Origin: Oscillospiraceae bacterium
GTDB lineage: Bacteria; Bacillota; Clostridia; Oscillospirales; Oscillospiraceae
Direction: 5' to 3'
NCBI GenBank assembly: GCA_017540645.1
Contig: JAFYAQ010000009.1
Location: 1 to 48,176, forward strand
Length of the DNA: 48,176 nucleotides
The notes under the pieces are model-generated. The model ran no database searches. It was not told the origin of the DNA and saw only the letters and a list, made by a program, of their open reading frames with translations. Numbering within the stretch: position 1 is the stretch's first letter; each line of letters begins with the position of its first letter. Below, piece by piece: positions 36,339 through 45,655 of the stretch. The position numbers were made by a program, and so were the translations under genes.

Positions 36339-37922
36339 TCAGCCCTGGGGGCCGGCGGCGCGGATATACTCGGGCATATCCGGGTACTTTTTGTCGAAGT
36401 TCTCCTTGAACTCCCGGGCCAGCTCGTGGGCGGTCTCCTCGTAGTCGTCCTCGTCATGCCACATGTTCCGGGGAACCAGCAGCTTGGAGGGGACGCCGGG
36501 GACGGAGGCGGGGATGTCCAGGTTGAAGATGGGATCATGGATATAGTCCACATCGTTCAGCTCACCCTTGATGGCGGCGGAGACCATGGCGCGGGTGAAT
36601 TTCAGCTTCAGACGGGGAACGGTGCCCGCACGGCCGCCGCACCAGCCGGTGTTCACCAGGAACACGTTGGCGCCGGTCTCGTCCAGCTTCTTGCCCAGCA
36701 TCTCGGCGTACACACTGGCCCGCAGGGGGAAGAAGGGCTCGCCGAAGAGGGTGGAGAAGGTGGTCACGGGCTTGGTGATGCCCCGCTCGGTGCCGGCCAG
36801 CTTGGAGGTGTAGCCGGAGACGAAGTGATACATGGCGGTGTTCTTGTCCAGCCTGGAGATGGGAGGCAGCACGCCGAAGGCGTCGGCGGTCAGGAAGATG
36901 ACCGTGGAGGGGATGCCGCCCACGCCGGGGATGACGGCGCTGGGGATATAGTCCACAGGGTAGGTGGCCCTGGTGTTCTCGGTCAGACTGCCGTCCTCGT
37001 AGTCGGCATGGCCCTTCTCGTCCAGAACCACGTTCTCCAGCAGGGAGCCGAAGCGGATGGCCCGGAAGATCTCGGGCTCCTGCTCCTCTTTCAGGCCGAT
37101 GCACTTGGCGTAGTAGCCGCCCTCGATGTTGAACACGCCCTTGTCGGACCAGCCGTGCTCGTCGTCGCCGATAAGGCCACGATCGGGGTCGGCGGACAGG
37201 GTGGTCTTGCCGGTGCCGCTCAGGCCGAAGAACACGGCGGTGTCCCCGTCCTTGCCCAGGTTGGCGGAGCAGTGCATGGACAGGATGCCCGCCTTGGGCA
37301 GCTCGTAGTTCATGATGGTGAAGACGCTCTTCTTGATCTCACCGGAGTACTGGCTGCCGGCGATCAGGACTTCCTTCTCCTCCAGGTTCACCAGAATGGC
37401 GGCCTCGGAGTTGGTGCCGTCCTGCTCGGGGTTGCACTGGAAGCCGGGGGCCACGTACAGGTTAAAGTCGGGCACGAAGTTCTTCAGCTCGCCCGGCTTG
37501 AGGCGGATGAGCATCTGGTGCATGAACAGGCTCTGGCTGGCCATCTCGTTGATGATGCGGAAGCGGCGGGTGTAGGCCGGATCGGCGCCGCCGTAGCCGT
37601 CAAACACAAACAGCTCCCGGTTCTGCAGATAGGCCAGCATCTTGCCCTTGATCAGGTCGTACTTCTCCTTGGAGATGGGGCGGTTCACGCTGCCCCAGGC
37701 GATGTCGTCATGGACGGCGGGGGTATCCACAAAGAACTTGTCGTTGGGGCTCCGTCCGGTGTACTTGCCGGTGTTCACGTTCAGCGCGCCGGTATCGGTG
37801 AGGACGCCTTCCCGGCGGTCCAGGGCGATCTCGAACAGGCGGGTGACAGGCAGGTTGCGGTGGACTTTGCCGTTGCCGGCGATCCCCAGATCCTGGGGGG
37901 TAAGAGAGTCATACAGGATCAT
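36339..37922 (-). CDS. pckA: Phosphoenolpyruvate carboxykinase (ATP)
   Basis: The 527-residue enzyme interconverts oxaloacetate + ATP and PEP + CO2 + ADP. It shows GRSPNDKFFVD (substrate binding), MHCSANLGKDGDTAVFFG, the P-loop FFGLSGTGKTTLSADP (about residues 235-250), LIGDDEHGW (metal ligand Asp) and the C-terminal NTGWCGG. Length is typical. AAGGAGA lies before the start at 37922; the ORF reaches seven codons further without a site. It is the last gene of the citrate cluster, after oadB with a 75-base gap that holds a 9-bp hairpin (37957-37978) without a U-run. Confidence 0.97.
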   Translation of the reverse strand: MILYDSLTPQDLGIAGNGKVHRNLPVTRLFEIALDRREGVLTDTGALNVNTGKYTGRSPNDKFFVDTPAVHDDIAWGSVNRPISKEKYDLIKGKMLAYLQNRELFVFDGYGGADPAYTRRFRIINEMASQSLFMHQMLIRLKPGELKNFVPDFNLYVAPGFQCNPEQDGTNSEAAILVNLEEKEVLIAGSQYSGEIKKSVFTIMNYELPKAGILSMHCSANLGKDGDTAVFFGLSGTGKTTLSADPDRGLIGDDEHGWSDKGVFNIEGGYYAKCIGLKEEQEPEIFRAIRFGSLLENVVLDEKGHADYEDGSLTENTRATYPVDYIPSAVIPGVGGIPSTVIFLTADAFGVLPPISRLDKNTAMYHFVSGYTSKLAGTERGITKPVTTFSTLFGEPFFPLRASVYAEMLGKKLDETGANVFLVNTGWCGGRAGTVPRLKLKFTRAMVSAAIKGELNDVDYIHDPIFNLDIPASVPGVPSKLLVPRNMWHDEDDYEETAHELAREFKENFDKKYPDMPEYIRAAGPQG

Positions 37923-37956
37923 GTTCGTCTCCTTACATTTCAATCAAGTATTTCAG

Positions 37957-37978
37957 CCCGGCGGGGATGCCCGCCGGG
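37957..37978 (-). other. Intercistronic hairpin between oadB and pckA
   Basis: CCCGGCGGG pairs with CCCGCCGGG around GATG. No U-run follows, so it may protect or process mRNA rather than stop transcription. Confidence 0.6.
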
Positions 37979-37997
37979 GCAGAGAAACGCGGGGAAA

Positions 37998-39218
37998 TCA
38001 GCCAAACACGCTCAGCAGGAAGCCGGCGGCAATGGCCGAGCCGATAACGCCGGCCACATTGGGGCCCATGGCGTGCATCAGCAGGTAGTTGTTCTTGTTG
38101 TACTTCCGGCCCACGTCCTGGGACACACGGGCCGCCATGGGCACCGCGGACACGCCGGCAGAGCCGATCAGGGGGTTGATCTCGCCGCCGGAGGTCTTGT
38201 ACATCACGATGCCGCCCAGCAGGCCGCCTACGGTGGAGATGGCGAAGGCGATCAGACCCAGCACGACGATCTTGATGGTGTCCAGCTTCAGGAAGTTGTC
38301 CGCTACCATGGTGGCGCCCACGCTGGTGGCCAGGAAGATGGTGACGATGTTCATCAGGGCATTCTGCACCGTGTCGCTGAGACGCTCGGTGACGCCGCAT
38401 TCCTTAAAGAGGTTGCCCAGCATCAGGCAGCCGATCAGGGGAGCGGTGGAGGGCAGCAGCAGGATGACGAAGGTGGCCACTACCATGGGGAAGACGATCT
38501 TCTCGGTCTTGGAGACCTCCCGGGCCTGCTCCATCTTCACCACGCGCATCTTGTCGTTGGTCAGCGCCTTCATGATGGGGGGCTGGATCATGGGGATCAG
38601 GGCCATGTAGGAATAGGCCGCGATGGCGATGGGCCCCAGCAGTTCGGGAGCCAGCTTGGTGGTCAGGAAGATGGCGGTCGGGCCGTCGGCACCGCCGATG
38701 ATGCCGATGGAAGCGGCCTGGGGGCCGGTGAAGCCCAGCAGCACCGCGCCGAAGAAAGCCACGAACACGCCCAGCTGGGCGGCCGCGCCCAGCAGCAGGC
38801 TCTTGGGACGGGCCAGCAGGGGACCGAAGTCGGTCATGGCGCCCACGCCCATGAAGATCAGGGAGGGGTAAATGCCGGCCTTAACGCCGATGTAGAAGAA
38901 GTCCAAAAGACCGGCGTTTTTCATGATGTAGCCGTAGCTGTGATAGGCGGCGGTGTTCTGGGGATCCAGGAAGTTGGCCCAGATCTCCGGGTGGTACAGG
39001 GCGTTTTCCCCGTGACCCAGGAAGTAGCTCAGGTTGGTCAGCAGGCAGCCGAAGGCGATGCCCACCAGCAGCAGGGGCTCAAATTTCTTCACGATGCCCA
39101 GGTACAGCAGGACGAAGGCGATGATGATCATCACCAGATTCTTCCAGCCGCCCTGCATGAAGAACAGTGCAAAACCGGATTCTCCGCCCAGCTTTGCAAG
39201 GACGTCCATTATCTGCAT
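37998..39218 (-). CDS. oadB: Sodium-pumping oxaloacetate decarboxylase beta subunit
   Basis: The 406-residue polytopic protein decarboxylates carboxybiotin and couples this to sodium export. Diagnostic are [34 protein letters not shown] with the essential Asp (about residue 188) and the C-terminal [20 protein letters not shown] and [15 protein letters not shown]. The family also serves methylmalonyl-CoA and glutaconyl-CoA decarboxylases; the surrounding citrate genes favour oxaloacetate. AGGAGG precedes the start, 10 bases after the biotin-carrier stop. Confidence 0.96.
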   Translation of the reverse strand: MQIMDVLAKLGGESGFALFFMQGGWKNLVMIIIAFVLLYLGIVKKFEPLLLVGIAFGCLLTNLSYFLGHGENALYHPEIWANFLDPQNTAAYHSYGYIMKNAGLLDFFYIGVKAGIYPSLIFMGVGAMTDFGPLLARPKSLLLGAAAQLGVFVAFFGAVLLGFTGPQAASIGIIGGADGPTAIFLTTKLAPELLGPIAIAAYSYMALIPMIQPPIMKALTNDKMRVVKMEQAREVSKTEKIVFPMVVATFVILLLPSTAPLIGCLMLGNLFKECGVTERLSDTVQNALMNIVTIFLATSVGATMVADNFLKLDTIKIVVLGLIAFAISTVGGLLGGIVMYKTSGGEINPLIGSAGVSAVPMAARVSQDVGRKYNKNNYLLMHAMGPNVAGVIGSAIAAGFLLSVFG

Positions 39219-39228
39219 AAGCGCCTCC

Positions 39229-39633
39229 TTATGCGATCACGACCAGAGGAGCGTCAGTGTCCACCACAGCGCCCTTTGTTACAACGATCTGGGCGACGGT
39301 GCCGCCCTTGGTGGCGACGACCTCGTTCTCCATCTTCATGGCCTCCAGCACCAGCAGCACGTCGCCCTCGGCGACGGTCTGGCCCTGGGAGACGTTGATG
39401 CGCAGCACGTTGCCGGGCATGGGGCTCTTGACCACCTCGCCCGCGGCGAGAGCGCCGCCGGCGGGGGCGGCGGGGGCAGCGGCGGGAGCGGCAGCCGCGG
39501 GGGCGGCGGCCACAGGGGCGGCAGCGGCGGGGGCGGCGGGAGCCTTCAGCTCATACTCGTCCAGGAGCATGGCCTGGCCCTCTTCCACTTCGACTTCAAA
39601 AACGCGGTTATTCAGAGCAACCTTATATTTCAT
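39229..39633 (-). CDS. Biotin carrier protein of the decarboxylase (acetyl/oxaloacetate decarboxylase gamma-type BCCP)
   Basis: The 134-residue protein has a short N-terminal domain ([20 protein letters not shown]), a flexible Ala/Pro linker at about residues 30-64, and a biotinyl domain with [11 protein letters not shown], the Lys of MKM (about residue 101) being the biotinylation site. It carries CO2 from OadA to OadB. In many citrate fermenters this domain is fused to the C-terminus of OadA; here it is separate. The start overlaps the oadG stop by four bases. Confidence 0.96.
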   Translation of the reverse strand: MKYKVALNNRVFEVEVEEGQAMLLDEYELKAPAAPAAAAPVAAAPAAAAPAAAPAAPAGGALAAGEVVKSPMPGNVLRINVSQGQTVAEGDVLLVLEAMKMENEVVATKGGTVAQIVVTKGAVVDTDAPLVVIA

Positions 39634-39968
39634 CTTTCTTTGACCTCCCGGATGGAAATAAAGCGCAGTTCGTTCAAGGGCTTTTTCATGGTGTCGGCGA
39701 CGATGGCCATGATCATGGCGGCGTCACGGGGATCGGTGTCGTAGAGCTTCAGCTCGCCGGCGGTGCCGGGGGCCTTGGGAGCCTCCCTCACCGGGGCGGG
39801 GGCGGCGGTCACAGGGGCGGCAGCGGCGGCCTTGGGGGCATCCTTGTGCATGATCTTGCCCATGACCATCATGACGATCATCAGCAGCACAAGGCCGAAG
39901 AACACCACGGCGTAGCCCAGGATCGCGTAAAGCCCGGCGGCGGGAATACTGATATTTACAAGATCCAT
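39630..39968 (-). CDS. oadG: Oxaloacetate decarboxylase gamma chain (OadG family)
   Basis: The 112-residue protein has one N-terminal membrane helix (about residues 10-36, LYAILGYAVVFFGLVLLMIVM), an Ala/Pro linker and a small C-terminal domain ending [10 protein letters not shown]. This is the layout of OadG, which anchors the carboxyltransferase to the beta subunit. The C-terminus lacks the His/Asp-rich zinc tail seen in some gamma chains. AGGAGG precedes the start, 12 bases after the oadA stop. Confidence 0.88.
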   Translation of the reverse strand: MDLVNISIPAAGLYAILGYAVVFFGLVLLMIVMMVMGKIMHKDAPKAAAAAPVTAAPAPVREAPKAPGTAGELKLYDTDPRDAAMIMAIVADTMKKPLNELRFISIREVKER

Positions 39969-39980
39969 GGTCTATCCTCC

Positions 39981-41366
39981 TCAGATCGCTTCCACGGAGT
40001 ACTTGACGACCTTCTCCTCGTCCGCCTTGCGCTGGGCGAAGAACTTCTCGGCCACCTCGGGGAAGGAGATGTAGCTCAGCACGTCCTCTTCGCAGCGGGC
40101 GATGTCGCCCAGAGTCTCCTGGGCCTTCTCAAAGGTGTCGGTGGGCAGGCTGTCGGCATAGCGGCCCTTGATGGGCTCCTCGCCCTTGAGGATCTTCGCC
40201 TGGACTTCCGGATTGATGGGGGCGGGGGTACGGCCGTACTCGCCGCGGCAGTAGGCCCGGACCTCGGCGCCCACGTTCTTGTAGCGCTCGCCGGCCAGGA
40301 CGTTCTGCACCGCCTGGGTGCCGACCAGCTGGCTGGTGGGAGTGACCAGCGGGGGATAGCCCAGATCTTCCCGAACCAGGGGGGTCTCGATCAGGACCTG
40401 CTCGTACTTGTCCAGGGCGTTCATCATCTTCATCTGGCTGAGCAGGTTGGACAGCATGCCGCCGGGGATCTGGTAGCACAGGCACTGGGCGTCGGTGGAG
40501 AGGGAAATGGGGTTCAAGGTGCCGTCGGCGATGAACTCGGCCTTGATGGGCTTGAAGTAATCGTCGATCTCATGGAGTACGGTGCTGTTCAGGCCGGTGT
40601 CGTAGCCCATCTCCCGCAGGGCGTAGTCCAGAGTCTCGGTGGAGGGCTGGGAGGTGCCGCCGGAGAAGGCGGAGATGGCGGTGTCGATCACGTCGGCGCC
40701 GGCTTCCACGGCCTTGATATAGGTCATGAAGGCCATGCCGGGGGTGGAGTGGGTGTGGACGACCACAGGCAGATCCACCGCGTCCTTCAGAGCCGCCACC
40801 AGGTCGTAGGCGTTCTTGGGGGTCATGATGCCGGCCATGTCCTTGATGCAGATGGTGCTGGCGCCCATGGCCTGCATCTCCTTGGCCTGCTGGACGAACT
40901 TATCCAGGGTGTGGACGGGGCTGGTGGTGTAGGAAATGGCGCCGGAGGCGATGGCGCCGCACTTCACGGTCTCCTCGATGGCGACCTTCAGGTTGTCGGT
41001 GTCGTTCAGAGCGTCAAAGATGCGGATGATGTCGATGCCGTTGCGGACGCTGGCCCGGACAAAGCGGCGCACCACGTCGTCGGGATAGTGCTTGTAGCCC
41101 AGGATGTTTTGGCCGCGGAGCAGCATCTGCAGCTTGGTGTGGGGCAGGGCGGCCTTGATCTTGCGAAGCCGCTCCCAGGGATCCTCGTTCAGGTAGCGCA
41201 GGCAGACGTCAAAGGTGGCGCCGCCCCAGCACTCCACGGAGTAATACCCCGCCTGGTCGATCTTCTCCAGGATCGGCGCGAACTGGTCGTACCGCAGCCG
41301 GGTGGCGATCAGCGACTGCTGGGCGTCACGCAGTACGGTTTCCGTGAATTGTACCTTTTTGTTCAT
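39981..41366 (-). CDS. oadA: Oxaloacetate decarboxylase alpha subunit (carboxyltransferase)
   Basis: The 461-residue protein transfers the carboxyl group of oxaloacetate to biotin, giving pyruvate. It starts NKKVQFTETVLRDAQQSLIA (metal ligand Asp in LRDAQQ), then GYYSVECWGGATFDVCLRYL, LRGQNILGYKHYPDDVV, FDALND, the metal-Lys CIKDMAGIM (about residue 173) and VHTHSTPGMA, and ends with the conserved carboxylase domain. It ends before any biotin domain. The start at 41366 is chosen because AAGGAG lies six bases before it and would be too close for the ATG at 41372. The citXG gene ends 79 bases upstream. Confidence 0.96.
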   Translation of the reverse strand: MNKKVQFTETVLRDAQQSLIATRLRYDQFAPILEKIDQAGYYSVECWGGATFDVCLRYLNEDPWERLRKIKAALPHTKLQMLLRGQNILGYKHYPDDVVRRFVRASVRNGIDIIRIFDALNDTDNLKVAIEETVKCGAIASGAISYTTSPVHTLDKFVQQAKEMQAMGASTICIKDMAGIMTPKNAYDLVAALKDAVDLPVVVHTHSTPGMAFMTYIKAVEAGADVIDTAISAFSGGTSQPSTETLDYALREMGYDTGLNSTVLHEIDDYFKPIKAEFIADGTLNPISLSTDAQCLCYQIPGGMLSNLLSQMKMMNALDKYEQVLIETPLVREDLGYPPLVTPTSQLVGTQAVQNVLAGERYKNVGAEVRAYCRGEYGRTPAPINPEVQAKILKGEEPIKGRYADSLPTDTFEKAQETLGDIARCEEDVLSYISFPEVAEKFFAQRKADEEKVVKYSVEAI

Positions 41367-41444
41367 AGGCATCTCCTTCTCTACAATATGTTCTTTTTTT
41401 GGCTTTCCGAAATTATGTAATCCCCGGAGGGAAATTACCGATGT

Positions 41445-42785
41445 TCACTCCCCATGCTGCCAGGCACGCAAAAACAGGCTGACCGCCAGCAGGTCCGCGC
41501 AGCCGCCGGGGGAGAGGTTCCGGCGGATGAAGGCGTCGTCCAGGGCCTCCACCGCGGCAAGATCCGGCACAGGTCCGGAGCGCAGCAGCGCCGCCGCATC
41601 CTCGGAGGCCTCCCGGGCCGCGTCCTCGCCGCCCCGGTGGATCATGTTGGTGTCGGTGCCCCGGCCGATGAGGGCCAGCAGCGAGGCCACCGCGGCGGTG
41701 TTTTCGTCGCACCCGGCGGAGAGGGCCGCCTCCATGGCGGGAAGGGCGACGTCCGTCACCCCCGGCAGTCCCGCGGCCAGCTCGCCCCGGACCCCGGCGT
41801 TGCCGGTTTTCAGGTACAGCCGCTCCCCGGCGGTGGCGCCGGTGAAGGCCGCCTGGTCCCGGGCCAAGGTGGGGGCGTACATGGCCCCGGCCTCGGCGCA
41901 GATGGCGGGAATGTCCCGGCAGGGGGTCTCGGGACGCCAGAGCCGTCCCACCGCGCCGCACACGGTCCCCAGAGTGAAGATCACGCCCTTGTGGGTGTTC
42001 CGGCCGTTGGTGGCGGAGAGCATGGCCGCGTCGGCCCGGAGACCTGCCTCCCGAAGCAGGAGAAAGCTCTCCTCCGGGGGACGTCCGGCACTCTCTCGGC
42101 CCAGGTCAAAGCACCGGCCCCAGTAGGAGCGGAGCGCGTCGGCGCTCTGATAAAAGGTATCTCTCGTCATGTCCCGGTGGGAGCCGGTGTTCCGGCCGTC
42201 CACCAGCCCGGGCTTGGGGGTGGTGTCCACCTCCCGGCGCAGGGCCTGATCCGCCAGCCGCACCACAGTATCCCGGTCCAGGGCGGCGAAATGCTCCTCC
42301 ATCAGAGCCCGGGCGGCCGCCTGCAGCTCCGGCACCGAGTGGACCCGCCGGGAGGCGCAGCCCCGGCCCCGCTGGCCGCAGACCAGACAGCGCCGCTCTT
42401 CTCCCCGGTCCAGCTTCCGCCCGTCCGGGGCGATCACATCCATGTCGAAAAGCCGGCCCATGGGGCAGCTCTCCTCAATGGCCACGCACAGCGTCTTTAT
42501 CATCCCCGGGTCCGCCCGGAGAGCCAGCTGCTGTTCGCAGCCGGTGAAGGCCCGGACCTCCAGGCGCTCCGCTACGGGGATCTCCGCCTTCTTCAGGCTT
42601 TTTTCCAGCTCCCCCGCGCCCCAGGCAAAGGCCCGGCGGATCAGGGCCGTGTCCTTTACGGGGCCGGGGATGTTCATGGAAAAGGATATGATCGGAGAGA
42701 CGTATTTTTCCAGCAGATACCGCTGGCGCCCGGCCCGCTGTTCCCGGGCATCCAGAATGTCCGGGAGGCTTACTTCCCGCACCAT
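41445..42785 (-). CDS. citXG: Fused CitX-CitG: citrate lyase prosthetic-group transferase and precursor synthase
   Basis: The 446-residue protein joins two enzymes needed to make holo-citrate lyase. Residues 1 to about 165 are CitX-like (DILDAREQRAGRQRYLLEKY, SFSMNIPGPVKDT, and CLVCGQRGRGCASRRVHS), which transfers phosphoribosyl-dephospho-CoA to the acyl carrier CitD. Residues about 170-446 are CitG-like (LRREVDTTPKPGLVDGRNTG, GRNTHKGVIFTLG, MIHRGG, SPGGCADLLAVSLFL), which makes triphosphoribosyl-dephospho-CoA. Such fusions are known (CitXG). It follows citC with only two bases between, so the two are co-translated. Confidence 0.95.
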   Translation of the reverse strand: MVREVSLPDILDAREQRAGRQRYLLEKYVSPIISFSMNIPGPVKDTALIRRAFAWGAGELEKSLKKAEIPVAERLEVRAFTGCEQQLALRADPGMIKTLCVAIEESCPMGRLFDMDVIAPDGRKLDRGEERRCLVCGQRGRGCASRRVHSVPELQAAARALMEEHFAALDRDTVVRLADQALRREVDTTPKPGLVDGRNTGSHRDMTRDTFYQSADALRSYWGRCFDLGRESAGRPPEESFLLLREAGLRADAAMLSATNGRNTHKGVIFTLGTVCGAVGRLWRPETPCRDIPAICAEAGAMYAPTLARDQAAFTGATAGERLYLKTGNAGVRGELAAGLPGVTDVALPAMEAALSAGCDENTAAVASLLALIGRGTDTNMIHRGGEDAAREASEDAAALLRSGPVPDLAAVEALDDAFIRRNLSPGGCADLLAVSLFLRAWQHGE

Positions 42786-42787
42786 GC

Positions 42788-43822
42788 TCAGTAGTGCCGG
42801 GGGTCGGCCATTCTGCGGATGGCGGCGTTGATGGGCGCGGCCTCGTCGCTGAGGAAGAAGCGGTAGCTGGTCTCCGGCAGCATGTAGGCATAGTCCGGCA
42901 GCCTGCCGTCGTGGATGGCCTGGCGGACGGTGCTGGCGCTGACCACCTCTCCGTTCAGAGCCAGGCGGGGGATCTCGTGGAACTCCACTCCCGCGGCGGG
43001 CAGCTCCGTGGACATGACCAGATTGTAGAGCACCGTCACATGGCTGCTGCGCTCCTCGCCCACATAGCGGCGGGTGACGTTCAGGGCTTTGGCGATCTCC
43101 CCGAAGAGCCGCAGGTCCAGCTTTGCGTGGGCCAGGATGGCGGCGTCCCCGTCGGGCAGGAAGTAGCTGGGGAAAGTGGCGGAGGAGATGATATAGGGAC
43201 CGGAATCGTGGTAGATCACATTGGGGAGATCGGCGATCCCCTCCCGCACCAGACGGCGGCGCACGGCAAAGGGAATGGGTCCGGCCTCCTCGCTCAAAAG
43301 GAAGAGGTGGACAAAATCATTTTCCCCGGCGGCGGTCTCCACCAGACGCCGGTGGCCCTTGGTGAAGGGGTTGGCGTTCATCACGATGGCGGCGCAGCGG
43401 CCCTCTTTTCTGGTGGGGACCAGGCTGTTCACCCAGCGTCGGAAGCCGTCCTTCCGGTTTTCCATGAAGACCACGTCGTCCAGGCGGGCGATCTCGTAAA
43501 AACCCAGATCTCCGAACATTTTGGCGCTCTGGGGCTTGGTGTACATGAACACGTGGCTGTTGCCCAGCATCACCTGGCGCTCCAGCAGGTGGTAGACCAC
43601 CTGGTTCATCAGCCCCTCGCCCTGGTGGTCGGGGGAGACGGCCATGCAGCGCAGGGTGTTGTGAAAGCTGCTGCCCGTGGCCACCAGCTCTCCGTCCTCA
43701 AAGGCGCCGCAGCTGTAGTCCAGATGTCCGTCCCGGCGGATGCCCACCGAGAGCAGAAGCTTATCCATCTGGGCCTGGGTCTTTTTGTCCCAGGAGGCGA
43801 TCTCACCGATTTGGACGGCCAT
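42788..43822 (-). CDS. citC: [Citrate (pro-3S)-lyase] ligase
   Basis: The 344-residue enzyme acetylates the prosthetic group of citrate lyase with acetate and ATP. The N-terminal third is a GNAT-like domain (CMAVSPDHQGEGLMNQVVYHL); the rest is a nucleotidyltransferase fold with IVMNANPFTKGHRRLVETAA (HxGH-type KGH motif, about residues 148-167), YVGEERSSHVT and the C-terminal STVRQAI. GAGGAA precedes the start. It follows the palindrome array that separates it from citM and is followed directly by citXG. Confidence 0.96.
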   Translation of the reverse strand: MAVQIGEIASWDKKTQAQMDKLLLSVGIRRDGHLDYSCGAFEDGELVATGSSFHNTLRCMAVSPDHQGEGLMNQVVYHLLERQVMLGNSHVFMYTKPQSAKMFGDLGFYEIARLDDVVFMENRKDGFRRWVNSLVPTRKEGRCAAIVMNANPFTKGHRRLVETAAGENDFVHLFLLSEEAGPIPFAVRRRLVREGIADLPNVIYHDSGPYIISSATFPSYFLPDGDAAILAHAKLDLRLFGEIAKALNVTRRYVGEERSSHVTVLYNLVMSTELPAAGVEFHEIPRLALNGEVVSASTVRQAIHDGRLPDYAYMLPETSYRFFLSDEAAPINAAIRRMADPRHY

Positions 43823-43845
43823 AAAACATTCCTCGCAGTCTTAAT

Positions 43846-44100
43846 TCAAATGGGAAATCTTGTTTCCCATTTGAGGTACTCGCGCTTATCGCGCGGCATG
43901 CGCCGCTTGGTCGGCGCGAGGGCTCGCAATGCTCGCCTCAGGGTGTTTTTGCGGCGGCAAAGCGGCCGCAAAAACGATAGAAATAAAGCTGAATTTTATT
44001 GCGCGAGACGTTGCTTCGGCTCCGACACCCGTCGGGGACAAAGCACCGGCCCGCACTGAGCGGGGGCCTTCCCCCTGACGCCGGGAGCGCCAGGGGGAAG
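43846..44100. repeat. Second palindrome array between citM and citC
   Basis: In the 290-base gap several hairpins with unrelated stems follow one another: 43846-43874 (12 bp), 43881-43895 (5 bp), 43900-43917 (6 bp), a GCGAG/CTCGC-type pair at about 43916-43935, 43935-43965 (11 bp, GTTTTTGCGGC arm), and 44068-44100 (10 bp) near the citM stop. None has a proper U-run in the minus direction. The design resembles the array at 3540-3758. Confidence 0.6.
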
Positions 44101-44112
44101 GGTCGAAAATGC

Positions 44113-45522
44113 TTACAGGGGCATGATGCCGAAGATCGCGGCGACGATCATGCACAGGATGGAGAAGACCCACACGTACAGGAAGGTGGCCTTGATGTGA
44201 TCCTTGATGTCGATATCCGCAAGACCGATGCCCAGCAGGGTGGCGGGCACCATGGGGCTGATGAAGGTGGCGCAGTTGCGGCACACCACCATGGCGACGG
44301 CCAGAGGCAGAGCCTCCACGCCGAAGGCCTGGCCGATGCCGATCATGACCGGCAGCATACCGTAGAAGTAGGAGTCGGTGTCGAAGGCCAGGGCCAGCGG
44401 CACGCTGAGGATACCGATGACCAGCGGCAGATTGCGGCCCAGAGCGGCGGGCAGACCGGCAGCCACGATGCCGGCCAGGCAGCGCACCACGGAGGGCAGC
44501 GCGTCTTCGGGCAGCTCCATGACCTTGGCGGAGATGACCTTGCCGTCGGCGCCCATGGAGGAGGTCAGGATGCCCATGAGGACGGCCGCGCCCATCAGGG
44601 TGGAGCACATCATCAGGGCAGGACCCGCGTGGAGGTTGATGATCTTCTTGTGCATCTTGGCGGTGAAGCCGTAGTTCACAAACAGGGCCAGGGCTACGCC
44701 GATCATGAAGCAGTAGTAGCTGGGGAACACGTCCCAGATCAGCATGGCGATGATCGCGAGGGTCAGGCAGATATTGAAGACGAACAGCTTGGGCCGGGCC
44801 AGCTCGTTTTCCACCGTGGCCTGGGCAGCGGTTTCCTCCAGCTCCACGGTGCCCTCGGTCTGGGCAAGCTTCCCGTTGAGACCGGCGCCCCGCTTCTTCT
44901 CCTGCCAGCCGGCCAGGACCGCATGGGCCAGGGCCAGGATGATGCCGAAGATCTGGATGGGCAGAATGGTTTTCCACAGCTGACCGGCCTCAATGCCCAG
45001 CACGGAGGCGGCACGCATGGTGGGGCCGGCCCAGGGCATCAGGTTCAGCACGCCCATGGCCAGCACGGCGATACGCAGCAGAGTGGTCTTGCGCATATGC
45101 ATGCGCTTGTATACGGGCAGCATGGCGGGCACCACGATGCAGAAGGTGGAGGCGCCGCCGCCGTCCAGGTGACCCACCAGGGCGATGATGCAGGTGACCA
45201 GGGTCACACCCATCACGTTGTCGCCCACCAGGGTCATCAATTTACCGATGATGACGTCGAACATGCCGGCGTCGGTCATAATGCCAAAGTAAAGAACGGA
45301 GAACACGAACAGAGCGGCGGTGGGGCCGGTGCTGTTGAAGCCGGCCTTGATCATGGCCGCGATGTCGTCAAAGCTGTGACGGCCGCCGATCACCAGGATC
45401 AGGGCCAGCAGGGTGGGCCATACGATAAAGGCGATGGCGGGCTGGGTCTTGCTTTTGAACAGGGTAAGAACGATGGCAACGATCGTGAGTAATCCGAGGA
45501 TGCCGACCAAGGTATTGCTCAT
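44113..45522 (-). CDS. citM: CitMHS family citrate transporter
   Basis: The 469-residue protein has about twelve membrane helices with the CitMHS landmarks: VGILGLLTIVAIVL start, VLYFGIMTDAGMFD, VGHLDGGGASTFCIVVPAML, the central charged loop (about residues 215-250), GILTSSMGADGKVISAKV and CRNCATFISPMVPATLLGIG near the C-terminus. Known members (Bacillus CitM, CitH) move citrate complexed with divalent metal together with protons. Here it lies between citF and citC and most likely supplies citrate to the lyase. The start has AGGG-type purines upstream. The 133-base gap behind citF contains a strong hairpin. Confidence 0.94.
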   Translation of the reverse strand: MSNTLVGILGLLTIVAIVLTLFKSKTQPAIAFIVWPTLLALILVIGGRHSFDDIAAMIKAGFNSTGPTAALFVFSVLYFGIMTDAGMFDVIIGKLMTLVGDNVMGVTLVTCIIALVGHLDGGGASTFCIVVPAMLPVYKRMHMRKTTLLRIAVLAMGVLNLMPWAGPTMRAASVLGIEAGQLWKTILPIQIFGIILALAHAVLAGWQEKKRGAGLNGKLAQTEGTVELEETAAQATVENELARPKLFVFNICLTLAIIAMLIWDVFPSYYCFMIGVALALFVNYGFTAKMHKKIINLHAGPALMMCSTLMGAAVLMGILTSSMGADGKVISAKVMELPEDALPSVVRCLAGIVAAGLPAALGRNLPLVIGILSVPLALAFDTDSYFYGMLPVMIGIGQAFGVEALPLAVAMVVCRNCATFISPMVPATLLGIGLADIDIKDHIKATFLYVWVFSILCMIVAAIFGIMPL

Positions 45523-45616
45523 ATTTTATTTTCCCTTCTGTTTCTCTCTCCCGGCAAAATGAGTAATCCGGGAACAACTCTTACGGCGGATCGGACCTTA
45601 TGGGACAGTTTCCGGT

Positions 45617-45643
45617 GCAGGGGTGTGCAGAGCACACCCCTGC
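45617..45643 (-). other. Intercistronic hairpin between citF and citM
   Basis: GCAGGGGTGTGC pairs with GCACACCCCTGC around AGA (12 perfect pairs). No U-run follows on the minus strand, so it is more likely an mRNA stability or partial attenuation element that could lower transporter expression relative to lyase. Confidence 0.65.
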
Positions 45644-45655
45644 GAATGATGCGTT

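Noticed and set aside
35832..39398. 1188-codon plus-strand frame opposite the pckA-oadB genes
   Set aside because: It is repetitive Gly/His/Val-rich text typical of an antisense frame and overlaps well-identified minus-strand enzymes.
39440..39545. Simple-sequence repeat in the biotin carrier gene
   Set aside because: It is the coding sequence of the usual Ala/Pro linker and is in frame; no separate repeat element.
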